Of a stretch of 64,000 nucleotides of DNA, positions 25,514 through 34,610 are shown one piece after another. The translations under genes were made by a program, and so were the position numbers. Numbering within the stretch: the first letter of the stretch is position 1; each line of letters starts with the position of its first letter. This DNA comes from Dokdonella immobilis (GTDB lineage: Bacteria > Pseudomonadota > Gammaproteobacteria > Xanthomonadales > Rhodanobacteraceae). The notes beneath the pieces were generated by a model, which was not told the DNA's origin, ran no database searches, and saw only the letters and a list, made by a program, of their open reading frames with translations. The DNA lies in the NCBI RefSeq assembly GCF_900115085.1, contig NZ_FOVF01000004.1:183555-247554 (forward strand). Direction: 5' to 3'.

Positions 25514-28447
25514 TTACGGAGGCGGCGGATCGAAGCCGTCGGCGAAGATCACATCGGACGACGAACAGCCCTGGACCTTGACGTCATCGATGTACCAGCC
25601 CTCCTTGCCAACGGACGAGTCGCTGCCGATGCGGAAGCGGAACTGCGCGTTGTGGCCCGCATAGGTCGACAGGTCGACGACCACGCGGCTGAACGGAACC
25701 GCCGCTCCGCACCAGGCCTGCAGGCCGGCAATCGGGCTGCCGAAACTACCCGACACCGCGCCGGTATACGGCCCCACCAGCAGTTGTGCATTCGGGATCT
25801 GTGTGAAGGCCCCGCCATCGACCGAGATTTCGAGCAGGCCACCGTCATAACACGCAGTCGCACCGTTGTTCTCGATGTCGACGAACTGCTGGAACTGGAA
25901 GTTCAAGCCATTCAACGAGCCCGGCAGGGCGACCGTCGGCGAGACCAGGCGCTGGTCAGACAGCGCAGCCGGATCGTTCGCGAACCAGGAATGGGTCGGG
26001 CTCACCGCGCGCGCCGTGCTGATCGCCCAGCTGTCGGTTCCGGTGGCGGCCGAATGCGTCCATCCATTCGTACCACTCTCGACATTGTCGCTGAACACCA
26101 CGTTGGTGAACGAGCCCGGCGAGCAGTCGCCCGGAGCGGCCTGGGTGGTGAAGCTGAAGGTCGCGCTCGGACCTGCGGTGCCGCAGACGTTGTTGGCCGA
26201 GACGCGCCAGTAGATCTGGGTGTTGGTCGGCAAGGCCGCCGCCGGCTGGAAGCTGGTGCCGGAAACCGATTGCGACAGGATGATGTTGCTGAACCCGGGG
26301 TCGGTGGCGATCTCGATCAAATAGGAGTTGCCCTGTGCCGAAGCCGACCAGCTGAAGGTCGGGGTCGAAGACACGTCGGTCGCGTTGTTGGCCGGCGTGG
26401 TCAGGGTCGGCGAACCCGCCGCCTGCGTGGCAATGGTCGCGTTGAGCAGGAGATCACGATCGGTGCCGCCGGAGCTGCCGCGCAGGGTAATGACATTGAG
26501 CCCGGGCGTCGCCGTGTTGTTGACGGTCAGGTTGGCTGCGGTGCTACCCGGCGGAATCACCGGAGAGACCGTATAGGAACCTGCAAAACCTGTCGGCAGA
26601 CCCGAGCCGAAGCCGAAGTTCACGGGCGAATTGAAGCCGCTGATCGAACCGACGTTGATGTTGACCGCGCTCAAGGCGACCGGAGTGGCGCTGGGCGCGC
26701 AGACTTCCTGCGCGAGGGGCGTGCCGGATACCGAGAACGTCGGGGATCCGCAGGCATCGAAGCGGAACGATGCGATCCGCGTCGCCCAGTTGCTGGCCCC
26801 CATGTATTCGCCGGTGAACCAGAACGTGCAACCGTCCGCGGGATCGACTCCCATCTGGAAGTAGTCGCCCCAGCGATCGAAGCTGGTTTGCGCGGAACCG
26901 CCCAGAACCAGCGAAGTCTCGGCCGTGGTCATCACGCCCGGGGTGTCGCCGGCCTGGCGCCCGACGTAGGAAAGGCTGGCAAACTGGGTCGGCGCGACGG
27001 CGCGGTCGATGCTGTAGCCGAGCGCGATGTTGCCGGACGAATCCATGGCCGAAGCACCCATCCAGCGATTGGTCGGCGCGGGGTCACCGGCCGGGGTGTA
27101 GGTGCCTTCCTGGAACAGCGTCCAGGCACTGGCCAAGCCCCCGGTCCGGCGCAGCTCGAACCAGCGGATCGCCGACTGGTTGTTGGCGCCAACCTTGGTC
27201 ACGAAGTTGCCGGTGATCGTTTCGTTGCTGCCGAATGCGCGATAGTGCACCGGGAACATGATGACCTCGAGCAGGGGATCGAGCAGCCTCGTGGTGCCTG
27301 GCTGCGGAATGGCGCCGAACCCGGATGGGACATCGAACGCACGATCGAAATCGTTGATCTGGATCGGGATCGGCCCGGTCAGGGTCGTATTGGCCGGGGT
27401 CGCGAAATCGACGTGGAACGTGAACAGCTCGATGCGATCGTGCAAGGGATCGTTGCTGCCCGGATTGTTCAGCTCGTCATCGACCTGGCGCAGGAAGGTG
27501 CCGGGCGCGCCGGCCGGGGGAGCATCGATACCATTGAACGACGCCGGCGGCAGCATCTGGAAGCCGAGTTCGCTCAGGGTCGGTACGCCCTTGCGCTGGA
27601 ACGTGGCCGGCAGACCAGCCAGCATGGCGGTGCGATCGAGCGCATAGGTGGCATTGCTCTGATTGGCGCCGACATAGTAGGCATCGGGCCAGACGCCGTA
27701 CTTTGGATAGTCCGGGAAGCTCGGTGGCACGAAGGCATAGCGGGTCCAGGTCGTGGTGACCGGGTTGCTGTCGGCGCTGAGGTAGACGCAGAGATTGTTT
27801 CCGCTCGAGGAGAACTCGGTCAGCAACCAGCGACTGGCAAGCTGGTCGAACAGGATGACCGGATCGCCGTTGCCGCTGGCGCAGGCGCCGCCCGAGCCGA
27901 GTCCTTCGAGGGTGAACGGGCCGGCGGCGATGGTGCCGTCTATGGTGTTGTAGACGACATAGGTGGCGCCGCCGCTGCCGTTGATCGACTGCACATAGAA
28001 ACCGCCGCCGACGTCACCACTGGGGTCGGGTGGGAACACGCCACTGAAGCCCTGGCCGTCCCGGTTGACCAGCGGTGTCGTGAACGCGCGGCTGTCCGTT
28101 CCGGCACCAAAGGCCCGCTGCAACTCACTGAGGATATCGCCCTGCGGCACCGGATTGACCGGATGCGCCTGCATCTGCCGGACTTTCGGGTCACCATTGA
28201 AGAGGCGCGGCACTTCGCGAATCGGATCGCCCGGCTTCCAGGCCGGGACGATCGGCCGCGTGCGCGCATCGAGGAAGAATTTATCAGGTTGCGACGGCGG
28301 GCTGACCCAGTCGGCGCCGACGCTGACCTGGATGCCCTCGGAATTGATGTAGGTTTGTCCCGGATTGACCTTTTCTGCCGCCTGGGCAGAACCGGTCGCG
28401 GCGATGGCGACGGCCACCGCCAGTAGAGTCTGGCAAATCTTGCTCAT
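25514..28447 (-). CDS. Large secreted protein with propeller-like N-terminal part and shared C-terminal module
   Basis: A 977-residue exported protein of unknown function. Signal peptide about 1-23 (MSKICQTLLAVAVAIAATG, cleavage AQA-AE). Residues about 100-560 have short repeats typical of a beta-propeller (NIALGYSIDRA, WGDYFQMGVDPADGC) without a motif I can name. Residues 680-780 look like an Ig/fibronectin fold (PANNATDVSSTPTFSWSA). The last about 190 residues form the jelly-roll-like domain with LEISVDGGAF and GWYIDDVKV, ending CSSSDVIFADGFDPPPP. GGGGAA precedes the ATG. Confidence 0.8.
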   Translation of the reverse strand: MSKICQTLLAVAVAIAATGSAQAAEKVNPGQTYINSEGIQVSVGADWVSPPSQPDKFFLDARTRPIVPAWKPGDPIREVPRLFNGDPKVRQMQAHPVNPVPQGDILSELQRAFGAGTDSRAFTTPLVNRDGQGFSGVFPPDPSGDVGGGFYVQSINGSGGATYVVYNTIDGTIAAGPFTLEGLGSGGACASGNGDPVILFDQLASRWLLTEFSSSGNNLCVYLSADSNPVTTTWTRYAFVPPSFPDYPKYGVWPDAYYVGANQSNATYALDRTAMLAGLPATFQRKGVPTLSELGFQMLPPASFNGIDAPPAGAPGTFLRQVDDELNNPGSNDPLHDRIELFTFHVDFATPANTTLTGPIPIQINDFDRAFDVPSGFGAIPQPGTTRLLDPLLEVIMFPVHYRAFGSNETITGNFVTKVGANNQSAIRWFELRRTGGLASAWTLFQEGTYTPAGDPAPTNRWMGASAMDSSGNIALGYSIDRAVAPTQFASLSYVGRQAGDTPGVMTTAETSLVLGGSAQTSFDRWGDYFQMGVDPADGCTFWFTGEYMGASNWATRIASFRFDACGSPTFSVSGTPLAQEVCAPSATPVALSAVNINVGSISGFNSPVNFGFGSGLPTGFAGSYTVSPVIPPGSTAANLTVNNTATPGLNVITLRGSSGGTDRDLLLNATIATQAAGSPTLTTPANNATDVSSTPTFSWSASAQGNSYLIEIATDPGFSNIILSQSVSGTSFQPAAALPTNTQIYWRVSANNVCGTAGPSATFSFTTQAAPGDCSPGSFTNVVFSDNVESGTNGWTHSAATGTDSWAISTARAVSPTHSWFANDPAALSDQRLVSPTVALPGSLNGLNFQFQQFVDIENNGATACYDGGLLEISVDGGAFTQIPNAQLLVGPYTGAVSGSFGSPIAGLQAWCGAAVPFSRVVVDLSTYAGHNAQFRFRIGSDSSVGKEGWYIDDVKVQGCSSSDVIFADGFDPPPP

Positions 28448-28531
28448 TTGATTTCCCCGCAGTCTGAATCGAAATCCCCTGTCATGGTCCGCCCAGGCGG
28501 ATCAGCCCGTCGGTCCACCGCTGGGTGGAGC

Positions 28532-29371
28532 CTAGTCCACCTCGTCGGAAGAGTCACCATCCTGCTCCAGTAGGACCGCATGTTCAAGAATCACTTCACC
28601 TGAATCACTGTAAACCTCCAGTTTGCTGGCTCCTGAACCATAGCGGGCAGAGGCAGAGAAGCCGCCGGTCTCGCGCGGATGGACGCTGAGCCCGAAATCC
28701 GTGCTGAGGCGTCCACCCGTCTCCGCGTTCAGGGAGATATCGCCGGAAAGCGGTATCAGGGCGATGATCCGGCCGCTGCCGCTGCGGATGCGGCTGCCCC
28801 CTGTCCAACGTTCTGCCAGCACGGCTGCCTTGATCGCTCCGGTATCGGTCGAGAGGTCGAGCCGGGCATGCGACGAAGCATTGATTGCACCGCTGGTGGT
28901 TCGGGCGGTCACCGGCCCCAGACGCTTGCGCGCATCGACCCGATCGCGCGCACCGTTGACGACCAGATTCAGGCTGCGCGGCAGGTAGGCGGCCATGTCG
29001 TAGCGCCCGCCGACCTTGCCTTCGGGCAACTCCACGGCAAGGCGCAGTACCCCACCATTCACCGAGGAAACCACGCGGGCGCGGGCGAAATCGGGCGGCA
29101 GGGTCTGGATGACGCCGTGCACGCCGACTTCGTCCTCATCGTGATCGCGAACGTTGATCTCGCCGTATTGATTGTCGATTTCGACGGTACTGACGCCTTT
29201 TTCGATCGGGAAGCTGACATCCTCTCGGATGATCTCCGCCTGCTGCGGCGGTTGCTGCGCCGGGCGCGGCGTCGATGCGGAACCTGCGCAACCGGCCAGA
29301 GCCGCCAGCAGGCATCCTTGAATCAGGGTCTTGGCGACCGTCGAAGCGCGCAAACGGCGAACATCAGGCAT
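28532..29371 (-). CDS. DUF4097-like lipoprotein
   Basis: About 279 residues. The N-terminus has a lipoprotein signal ending LAALAGC, so the mature protein is probably anchored by the Cys near residue 28. The rest resembles the DUF4097 family of repetitive beta-strand proteins: VSTVEIDNQYGEINVRD, VTARTTSGAINASSHARLDLSTDTGAIKA, GSGRIIALIPLSGDISLNAETGG, with regularly spaced G-x-I/V strands. Its molecular role is unknown. An ATG two codons upstream (29377) is equally possible. The frame continues far upstream without a plausible start. Confidence 0.75.
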   Translation of the reverse strand: MPDVRRLRASTVAKTLIQGCLLAALAGCAGSASTPRPAQQPPQQAEIIREDVSFPIEKGVSTVEIDNQYGEINVRDHDEDEVGVHGVIQTLPPDFARARVVSSVNGGVLRLAVELPEGKVGGRYDMAAYLPRSLNLVVNGARDRVDARKRLGPVTARTTSGAINASSHARLDLSTDTGAIKAAVLAERWTGGSRIRSGSGRIIALIPLSGDISLNAETGGRLSTDFGLSVHPRETGGFSASARYGSGASKLEVYSDSGEVILEHAVLLEQDGDSSDEVD

Positions 29372-29605
29372 GGTCATGTTCCATGGTCCGGGGAGGCGGG
29401 CACTCCATGCTACGGCCAATTCACGGAATCGTGAACCGTACGCGCGCGTGCGTGGGATTAGATGCAATCGAAACGGACCGTGCACTCCGATCGGGCATCG
29501 GTCCCGCGCGCGACCGACGCACCCGGACCCGATGCCGCGAGCCCGTCTGGCCCGGCTGTCGGCATACCCGGCATAATTGGCGAGGATTCCGGCCAGGGTC
29601 GATCG

Positions 29606-30289
29606 ATGAGCGTCATTTCCCTTTTCTCCGTTCCCATCGTGCGCACCCAGTGGCCAAACGCCGCGGCACTGAACGCGGAGCTGCGCGACCTGTTCCTGCG
29701 CCGCGAGGCCGAGGGTCGGCACTGGAGCAACCCCGAGCCGAGCATGAATATTCCGCGCGGCCTGTTCGAGAGCAAGTTCGATCTGTTCTCGTGGCCCGAG
29801 CGCTGCGTGCAGCAGCTGCATGAATTCTGCATGCGCCAGTTGTTCGCGACGGTCGGTGAACTGAATGCCTATTCGACCGAAGAACTGCACAAGTTCGAAT
29901 CGCAGACGCACGCCTGGTTCCACATCACGCGGCGCGGCGGACGTTTTTTCGCGCACAACCACCCGATGGCTTCGTGGTCGGGCGTCTATTGCGTGACGCC
30001 CGGGCAGACCGACCCGGACGAGCCCTTGTCCGGCGCGCTGCATTTCCAGAATCCGCACCAGCTCGCCAACATGTTTTCCGACCCGGCCAACCGCCGCCTG
30101 GTCCGCGAATACTCGCTGGCCGGCCGCAACCTGTCGCTGACGGCCGGCGAGCTGATCCTGTTTCCTTCCTGGCTGTTCCACGAGGTCCATCCGTACACCG
30201 GCGAAGGCGAGCGCATCACCGTGGCCTTCAACTGCTGGTTCCGTCAGCTCGGCGTCGACCCGGAACTGCAGGGTCCATATCTGCGCTGA
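29606..30289 (+). CDS. Putative 2OG-Fe(II) oxygenase (TIGR02466-like)
   Basis: A 227-residue protein resembling the family of putative 2-oxoglutarate/Fe(II) oxygenases seen near cyanophage and marine bacterial genes. Characteristic are LFSVPIVRTQW at the start, AWFHITRRGGRFFAHNHPMASWSGVYCV with the metal-region histidines, LILFPSWLFHEVHPYTG with the distal His and the RITVAFNCWF end with the 2OG-binding Arg. Substrate unknown. The ATG at 29606 follows AGGG; the longer frame from 29462 adds a low-complexity Pro/Ala stretch. Downstream 217 nt up to pilT hold nothing I recognise. Confidence 0.78.
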   Translation: MSVISLFSVPIVRTQWPNAAALNAELRDLFLRREAEGRHWSNPEPSMNIPRGLFESKFDLFSWPERCVQQLHEFCMRQLFATVGELNAYSTEELHKFESQTHAWFHITRRGGRFFAHNHPMASWSGVYCVTPGQTDPDEPLSGALHFQNPHQLANMFSDPANRRLVREYSLAGRNLSLTAGELILFPSWLFHEVHPYTGEGERITVAFNCWFRQLGVDPELQGPYLR

Positions 30290-30506
30290 CTGCGCCTGCA
30301 AAGCAGCCCTCCGGCCCGGGCGCACGGCACGGATCGGCCTGAAAGGGTCCAGGACAGCAATGACGAAAGAATGGGTCCGGGCGATCAGCGCCGCTCTCGC
30401 CGATTGCGTTGCGCTGCCAGCGCAAACGAGGAAACGGCCCTGTGGCCGCGGCTGCGCGCCGCGCGGCGAGGCCCGGCGCGGCCGATTCCGGTAAAGCGAT
30501 ACCGGC

Positions 30507-31544
30507 CTACTTGAAGATTTCCTTGTTCTTGGCGTAGCCGATCGCCTGCTGGCGCGTGACCAGGCCGCGCTTGACCAGGTCCTGCAGGCATTGGTCGAGG
30601 GTCTGCATGCCGTGCTGGGCACCAGTCTGGATCGACGAGTACATCTGCGCGACCTTGTCCTCGCGGATCAGGTTGCGGATGGCCGGGATGCCAACCATGA
30701 TTTCGTGCGCGGCGATGCGGCCGCCACCGACCTTCTTCAACAGCGACTGCGAGATCACCGCACGCAGCGATTCGGACAGCATCGATCGCACCATCGGCTT
30801 CTCGCCGGACGGGAACACGTCAATGATGCGGTCGATGGTCTTGGCTGCCGAACTGGTGTGCAGGGTGGCGAACACCAGGTGGCCCGTTTCGGCGGCGGTC
30901 AGGGCCAGGCGGATCGTTTCGAGATCGCGCAACTCGCCGACCAGGATGTAGTCGGGATCCTCGCGCAGGGCCGAACGCAGCGCCTCGTTGAAGCCGTGCG
31001 TATCGCGATGCACTTCGCGCTGGTTGATCAGGCATTTCTGCGAGGTGTGCACGAACTCGATCGGATCCTCGACGCTGAGGATGTGCGCGTACTCGTGCTT
31101 GTTGACGTGGTCGACCATCGCCGCCAGCGTCGTCGACTTGCCCGAGCCGGTCGGGCCGGTGACAAGGATCAGGCCCTGCGGTTGCTCGATCAGCTCGCGG
31201 AAGATCTTCGGGCAGCCGAGGTCCTCCAACGACAGCACTTCGGACGGAATGGTCCGGAACACGGCGCCGGAGCCGCGGTTCTGGTTGAAGGCATTGACGC
31301 GGAAGCGGGCCAGGCCGGGAATCTCGAACGAGAAGTCGACCTCGAGGAATTCTTCGTAGTCGCGACGCTGCTTGTCCGACATGATGTCGTAGATCAGCGA
31401 GTGGATCTGCTTGTGGTCGAGCGCGGGAATGTTGATACGGCGCACGTCGCCGTCGACCCGGATCATCGGCGGCAGGCCGGCAGACAGGTGCAGGTCGGAG
31501 GCCTTGTTCTTGACCGAAAACGCGAGCAGCTCGGCAATGTCCAT
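30507..31544 (-). CDS. pilT: Type IV pilus retraction ATPase PilT
   Basis: Hexameric ATPase that drives pilus retraction and twitching motility. The 345 residues match PilT length. Walker A GPTGSGKST lies near residue 130, the Asp box SVEDPIEFVH, the Walker B LVGELRDLETIRLALTAAETG and the PilT-specific C-terminal AIRNLIRE are all present. The ATG at 31544 follows GGGGAG by 7 nt. pilU, often adjacent, is not seen. It diverges from yggS. Confidence 0.96.
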   Translation of the reverse strand: MDIAELLAFSVKNKASDLHLSAGLPPMIRVDGDVRRINIPALDHKQIHSLIYDIMSDKQRRDYEEFLEVDFSFEIPGLARFRVNAFNQNRGSGAVFRTIPSEVLSLEDLGCPKIFRELIEQPQGLILVTGPTGSGKSTTLAAMVDHVNKHEYAHILSVEDPIEFVHTSQKCLINQREVHRDTHGFNEALRSALREDPDYILVGELRDLETIRLALTAAETGHLVFATLHTSSAAKTIDRIIDVFPSGEKPMVRSMLSESLRAVISQSLLKKVGGGRIAAHEIMVGIPAIRNLIREDKVAQMYSSIQTGAQHGMQTLDQCLQDLVKRGLVTRQQAIGYAKNKEIFK

Positions 31545-31617
31545 GAGAACTCCCCTGATGGCGCCTGTCGGCGCGTGGCTGCGGTAAACACGAGTATAGC
31601 GTGGCAAAATCAATGCC

Positions 31618-32304
31618 ATGCAAGTAAAACCCGCGGTTTCCCTCGAACAAGCCTGGCGTTCCGTGACCCAGCGCGCGGAAGCGGCGGCCGGCGGCCGGCC
31701 GGTCCGCGTGCTGGCGGTCAGCAAGACCCAGCCTGCCACAGCCATCCGCACGCTCGCCGGATTCGGCCAGCGCGCCTTCGGCGAGAACTACGTGCAGGAG
31801 GCCCTGGCCAAACAGGTGGAACTGGCCGACTGCGCACTGGAATGGCACATGATCGGGCCGCTGCAGTCGAACAAGTGCCGTGAGGTCGCCGAGCACTTCG
31901 ACTGGTTGCAGACCCTGGACCGGACCAAGCTGGTCGGCCTGCTCGCGCGCCATCGACCCTCCGGCATGGCGCCGCTGAACGTGCTGATCCAGGTCAACAT
32001 CGACGACGAGGCGAGCAAGTCCGGCTGCCGACCCGACCAGGTCGCCGCCCTGGCCGAGGCGATCGCAGCGCATCCACAGCTCTGCCTGCGCGGCCTCATG
32101 GCGATCCCGGCACCGGACCCGGACATGGCCCGGCGACGCGCCGCCTTCGCCCGCATGCGCGAGGCCTTCGATCGCCTGCGCGCGGACGGCGGCAGCGCCG
32201 ACACGCTTTCCATGGGCATGTCGGAGGATTTCGAACTGGCGATCGCCGAAGGCGCCACGATGGTGCGCGTCGGCAGTACGATTTTTGGACCGCGTGGCGG
32301 CTGA
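31618..32304 (+). CDS. yggS: YggS-family PLP-binding protein (PLP homeostasis)
   Basis: A 228-residue alanine-racemase-fold protein that carries PLP and buffers vitamin B6 and keto/amino-acid pools. PLP-lysine region VLAVSKTQPA near 35, FGENYVQEA, EWHMIGPLQSNK, VLIQVNIDDEASKSG and LSMGMSEDFELAIAEGATMVRVG are the family landmarks. No Shine-Dalgarno; CAAAAT ends 7 nt before the ATG. It heads the conserved order yggS-proC-yggT. pdxH, also of B6 metabolism, is 3 kb away. Confidence 0.95.
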   Translation: MQVKPAVSLEQAWRSVTQRAEAAAGGRPVRVLAVSKTQPATAIRTLAGFGQRAFGENYVQEALAKQVELADCALEWHMIGPLQSNKCREVAEHFDWLQTLDRTKLVGLLARHRPSGMAPLNVLIQVNIDDEASKSGCRPDQVAALAEAIAAHPQLCLRGLMAIPAPDPDMARRRAAFARMREAFDRLRADGGSADTLSMGMSEDFELAIAEGATMVRVGSTIFGPRGG

Positions 32305-32306
32305 CG

Positions 32307-32472
32307 CCGCCGGGATTCGAGATTCGCGATTCGGGATTCGGCAACAGCGCCGGCTCCGGATGAATCGGCATCGTTTTGGATGCAGCCTTGGTATGCTGAA
32401 AGGCCTGTTTGCAAGCGGACACCAGCGCCCACGATGTCGAATCCCGAATCCCCAATCCCGAATCCCGGATCC
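32307..32472. repeat. Inverted-arm repeat of GGGATTCG units reaching into proC
   Basis: About 34 nt at 32307-32341 (CCGCCGGGATTCGAGATTCG, then CGATTCGGGATTCGG) are mirrored by TCGAATCCCGAATCCCC plus AATCCCGAATCCCGG at 32437-32468. Each arm is a run of GGGATTCG-like units. The right arm lies inside the proC reading frame and encodes its residues 2-12. It resembles the element at 12044-12160 in layout. Confidence 0.7.
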
Positions 32473-33279
32473 ATAGCCTTCATCGGCGGCGGCAACATGG
32501 CGCGCAGCCTGATCGGGGCGCTGCGCCGTGGCGGTACGCCGGCGGCATCGATCACGGTGGCCGAGCCGAACGAGGCGGTGGGTCGTCAGCTGGCGACGGA
32601 TTTCGGCGTTTCGGTGTTCAGCGATGGTATCGAGGCGGTCAATGGCGCCGGCACGATCATGCTTTCGGTCAAGCCGCAGGTCATGCGCTCGGTCTGCGAG
32701 CACCTCGCGCCGGCCCTGGCCGGGCGCCATCCGCTGATCCTCTCGATCGCGGCCGGGCTGCGCATCGATCAGATCGACCGTTGGCTCGGCGGTGGATATC
32801 CGGTCGTGCGCTGCATGCCGAACACGCCGGCGCTGATCGGTGCCGGCGCCAGCGGCCTGTTCGCCAACGATGCCGTTTCGCCGGCACAGCGTGAGCGCGC
32901 GCAGGCGATCCTGGCCGGATCCGGCCTGACCGTATGGATCGAGCGCGAAGACCTGATGGACACCGTGACCGGCCTGTCCGGCTCGGGCCCGGCCTATTTC
33001 CTGCTCATGATCGAAGCCCTCGAAGACGCCGCGGTGGACCAGGGCCTGGCGCGCGAGACGGCGCGGGCGCTGGCCATCCAGACCTGCCTCGGCGCGGCGC
33101 GCCTCGCTGCCGAAGACGGCGAAGCGCCGGCGCGGCTGCGCGAACGCGTGACTTCGCCGGGCGGCACCACGCATGCCGCGCTGCAGGCATTCGCCGCGGG
33201 CGGCCTGCGCGAACTGGTCGCGGTGGCGGTTGCGGCGGCCACCGAGCGCGGTCGGGAAATGGCCGAGGAACTGGGCTGA
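32434..33279 (+). CDS. proC: Pyrroline-5-carboxylate reductase
   Basis: Reduces pyrroline-5-carboxylate to proline with NAD(P)H. The family core starts with IAFIGGGNMARSLIGAL, followed by LSVKPQ, RCMPNTPALIGAGASGL, and the C-terminal signature TGLSGSGPAYFLLMIEALEDAA and TSPGGTTHAAL. The 281-residue form carries 12 extra N-terminal residues (SNPESPIPNPG) encoded by an intergenic repeat arm; the ATG at 32434 is the nearest start upstream of the core. A start even further up is unlikely. Confidence 0.93.
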   Translation: MSNPESPIPNPGSIAFIGGGNMARSLIGALRRGGTPAASITVAEPNEAVGRQLATDFGVSVFSDGIEAVNGAGTIMLSVKPQVMRSVCEHLAPALAGRHPLILSIAAGLRIDQIDRWLGGGYPVVRCMPNTPALIGAGASGLFANDAVSPAQRERAQAILAGSGLTVWIEREDLMDTVTGLSGSGPAYFLLMIEALEDAAVDQGLARETARALAIQTCLGAARLAAEDGEAPARLRERVTSPGGTTHAALQAFAAGGLRELVAVAVAAATERGREMAEELG

Positions 33280-33289
33280 GGACGCGGCA

Positions 33290-33865
33290 ATGAGCTATTT
33301 CGCCAATGCCGGTCAGATCCTGATCGAATTCGTCTTCGGCATCCTCGTTGGCCTGATCGTGTTGCGCGTGCTGCTGCAGCTGGTGCGGGCCAATTTCCAC
33401 AATCCGATCTGCCAGTTCCTGTACAAGGCCAGCAACCCGATCCTGATGCCGCTGCGCCGGGTCATCCCGGCCTGGCGCCGCCTCGATATCGCCGGCGTCG
33501 TGCTGGCCTGGGCCCTGCTGCTGCTCAAGCGTGTGCTGCTCTTCGCCATGATGCCGGTGATGCCCTCGTTCGCCGGCCTCGTCCTCATCGCCTTCGCCGA
33601 CCTGGTCAGCTTCGTTTTGATGCTGATGCTGATCCTGATCCTCGTCCGCGTGATCCTGAGCTTCGTCGGCAGCGACAGTTATCATCCGGTCGTGCCACTG
33701 GTCTTCCAGCTGACCGAACCGGTGCTCAAGCCGGTGCGCACGCGCCTGCCCTCCCTCGGCGGCCTCGATTTCTCGCCGATGATCGTCATGCTCGCGATCG
33801 CCCTGCTGCAGGCCCTGCTGGTCGCGCCCCTGCTCGATCTCGGCGCGCGCATCGGCTTCGGTTGA
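33290..33865 (+). CDS. yggT: YggT-family integral membrane protein
   Basis: A 191-residue protein with two YggT domains, each with two membrane segments (LIEFVFGILVGLIVLRVLLQL; LVSFVLMLMLILILVRVILSF). The N-P-I/S-x-P-L-R motif (NPILMPLRRVIP and EPVLKPVRTRLPSLGGLDFSPM) is typical; the role is not settled, with links to osmotic tolerance and cell division in other bacteria. It starts 11 nt after the proC stop, in the usual yggS-proC-yggT order. Confidence 0.93.
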   Translation: MSYFANAGQILIEFVFGILVGLIVLRVLLQLVRANFHNPICQFLYKASNPILMPLRRVIPAWRRLDIAGVVLAWALLLLKRVLLFAMMPVMPSFAGLVLIAFADLVSFVLMLMLILILVRVILSFVGSDSYHPVVPLVFQLTEPVLKPVRTRLPSLGGLDFSPMIVMLAIALLQALLVAPLLDLGARIGFG

Positions 33866-33923
33866 ACGCCGCCGACCGGGCAGGGTCCATGACTGAACAC
33901 GCTGACTGACACGAGGACTCGCC

Positions 33924-34373
33924 ATGACCCCGCTCGCCCGCATCGCCCTCGGCATCGCCCTGCTCGCGCCGGCCGCGCCGGCCCTGGCCGATGCGTCATC
34001 CGGAACCGAAAAATTCGGCGATTTCCTGGTCCACTACAACGCGCTGTCGACGCGGTCGCTGAATGCCGACATGGCGCGCCAGTATTCGATCGAACGTTCG
34101 GACAAGCGTGGCCTGATCAACATCTCGATCCAGAAGGTCGCCGCCGACGGCACGGCGGCGGCCGTGAAGGCCGAGATCCGCGGCGAGGCGACCAACCTGA
34201 CCGGCCAGAAGTCGCCGATCACGATCCGCGAGATCCCCGACCTGTACGTCTCCTACATCGGCCTGTTCGACGTCTCACCGCCCGATACCTACACCTTTGC
34301 CCTTTCGATCACGCCGGCTGGTGCCGATCGCGCCTACGAGGTGCGCTTCAGCCAGAATTTCGTCGCCGATTGA
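33924..34373 (+). CDS. DUF4426 exported protein
   Basis: A 149-residue protein with a signal peptide (about 1-22, ALLAPAAPALA-DA). The mature part matches DUF4426: EKFGDFLVHYNALSTRSLNADMARQY, then NISIQK and YVSYIGLFDVSPPDTYTFALSI. Unknown function, periplasmic. It follows yggT by 58 nt, the position it holds in many gammaproteobacteria. Confidence 0.85.
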   Translation: MTPLARIALGIALLAPAAPALADASSGTEKFGDFLVHYNALSTRSLNADMARQYSIERSDKRGLINISIQKVAADGTAAAVKAEIRGEATNLTGQKSPITIREIPDLYVSYIGLFDVSPPDTYTFALSITPAGADRAYEVRFSQNFVAD

Positions 34374-34478
34374 GACAGAATGGGGTGCCGCGTTTTCTCG
34401 AATCGTGGCGAAATGCATCGCGCGTGAACGCGCTCCAACGACGAGGCATAAACGCGTCGACCACTATCGAAATCCGCG

Positions 34479-34518
34479 CCACCCTTCGCCGCCCTGCGCC
34501 GCCCTTCACCGCCCTTCG
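34479..34518. repeat. Four tandem 10-bp units (CCRCCCTKCR)
   Basis: CCACCCTTCG, CCGCCCTGCG, CCGCCCTTCA and CCGCCCTTCG follow each other without gaps and run straight into the first REP. Confidence 0.75.
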
Positions 34519-34590
34519 TAGGAGCGCCTTCAGGCGCGATGCTCTTCAGCAGGATTTCGGAAAAGCAGCGCGGCTGAAGCCGCTCCTACA
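34518..34590. repeat. Pair of inverted REP sequences (BIME)
   Basis: GTAGGAGCGCCTTCAGGCGC at 34518-34537 and, inverted, GCGGCTGAAGCCGCTCCTAC at 34570-34589. Each has a GTAGGAGCG head and a 5-bp palindrome with a TTCA loop. They lie between convergent genes (DUF4426 and the BtuF-like gene), the usual REP location. A RAYT-type transposase gene is present at 62618-63472. Confidence 0.88.
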
Positions 34591-34610
34591 GTGCCCTACC
34601 GGGGTGGCCG

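Noticed and set aside
25409..28426. 1005-codon open frame on the plus strand opposite the secreted-protein gene
   Set aside because: It mirrors the codon structure of the minus-strand gene, has no domain and no start signal; the minus-strand protein has a signal peptide, domains and a terminator.
19710..28447. The shared tail as a PEP-CTERM or IPTL-CTERM exosortase signal
   Set aside because: No C-terminal membrane helix followed by a basic cluster is present; the tail is short, acidic and aromatic.
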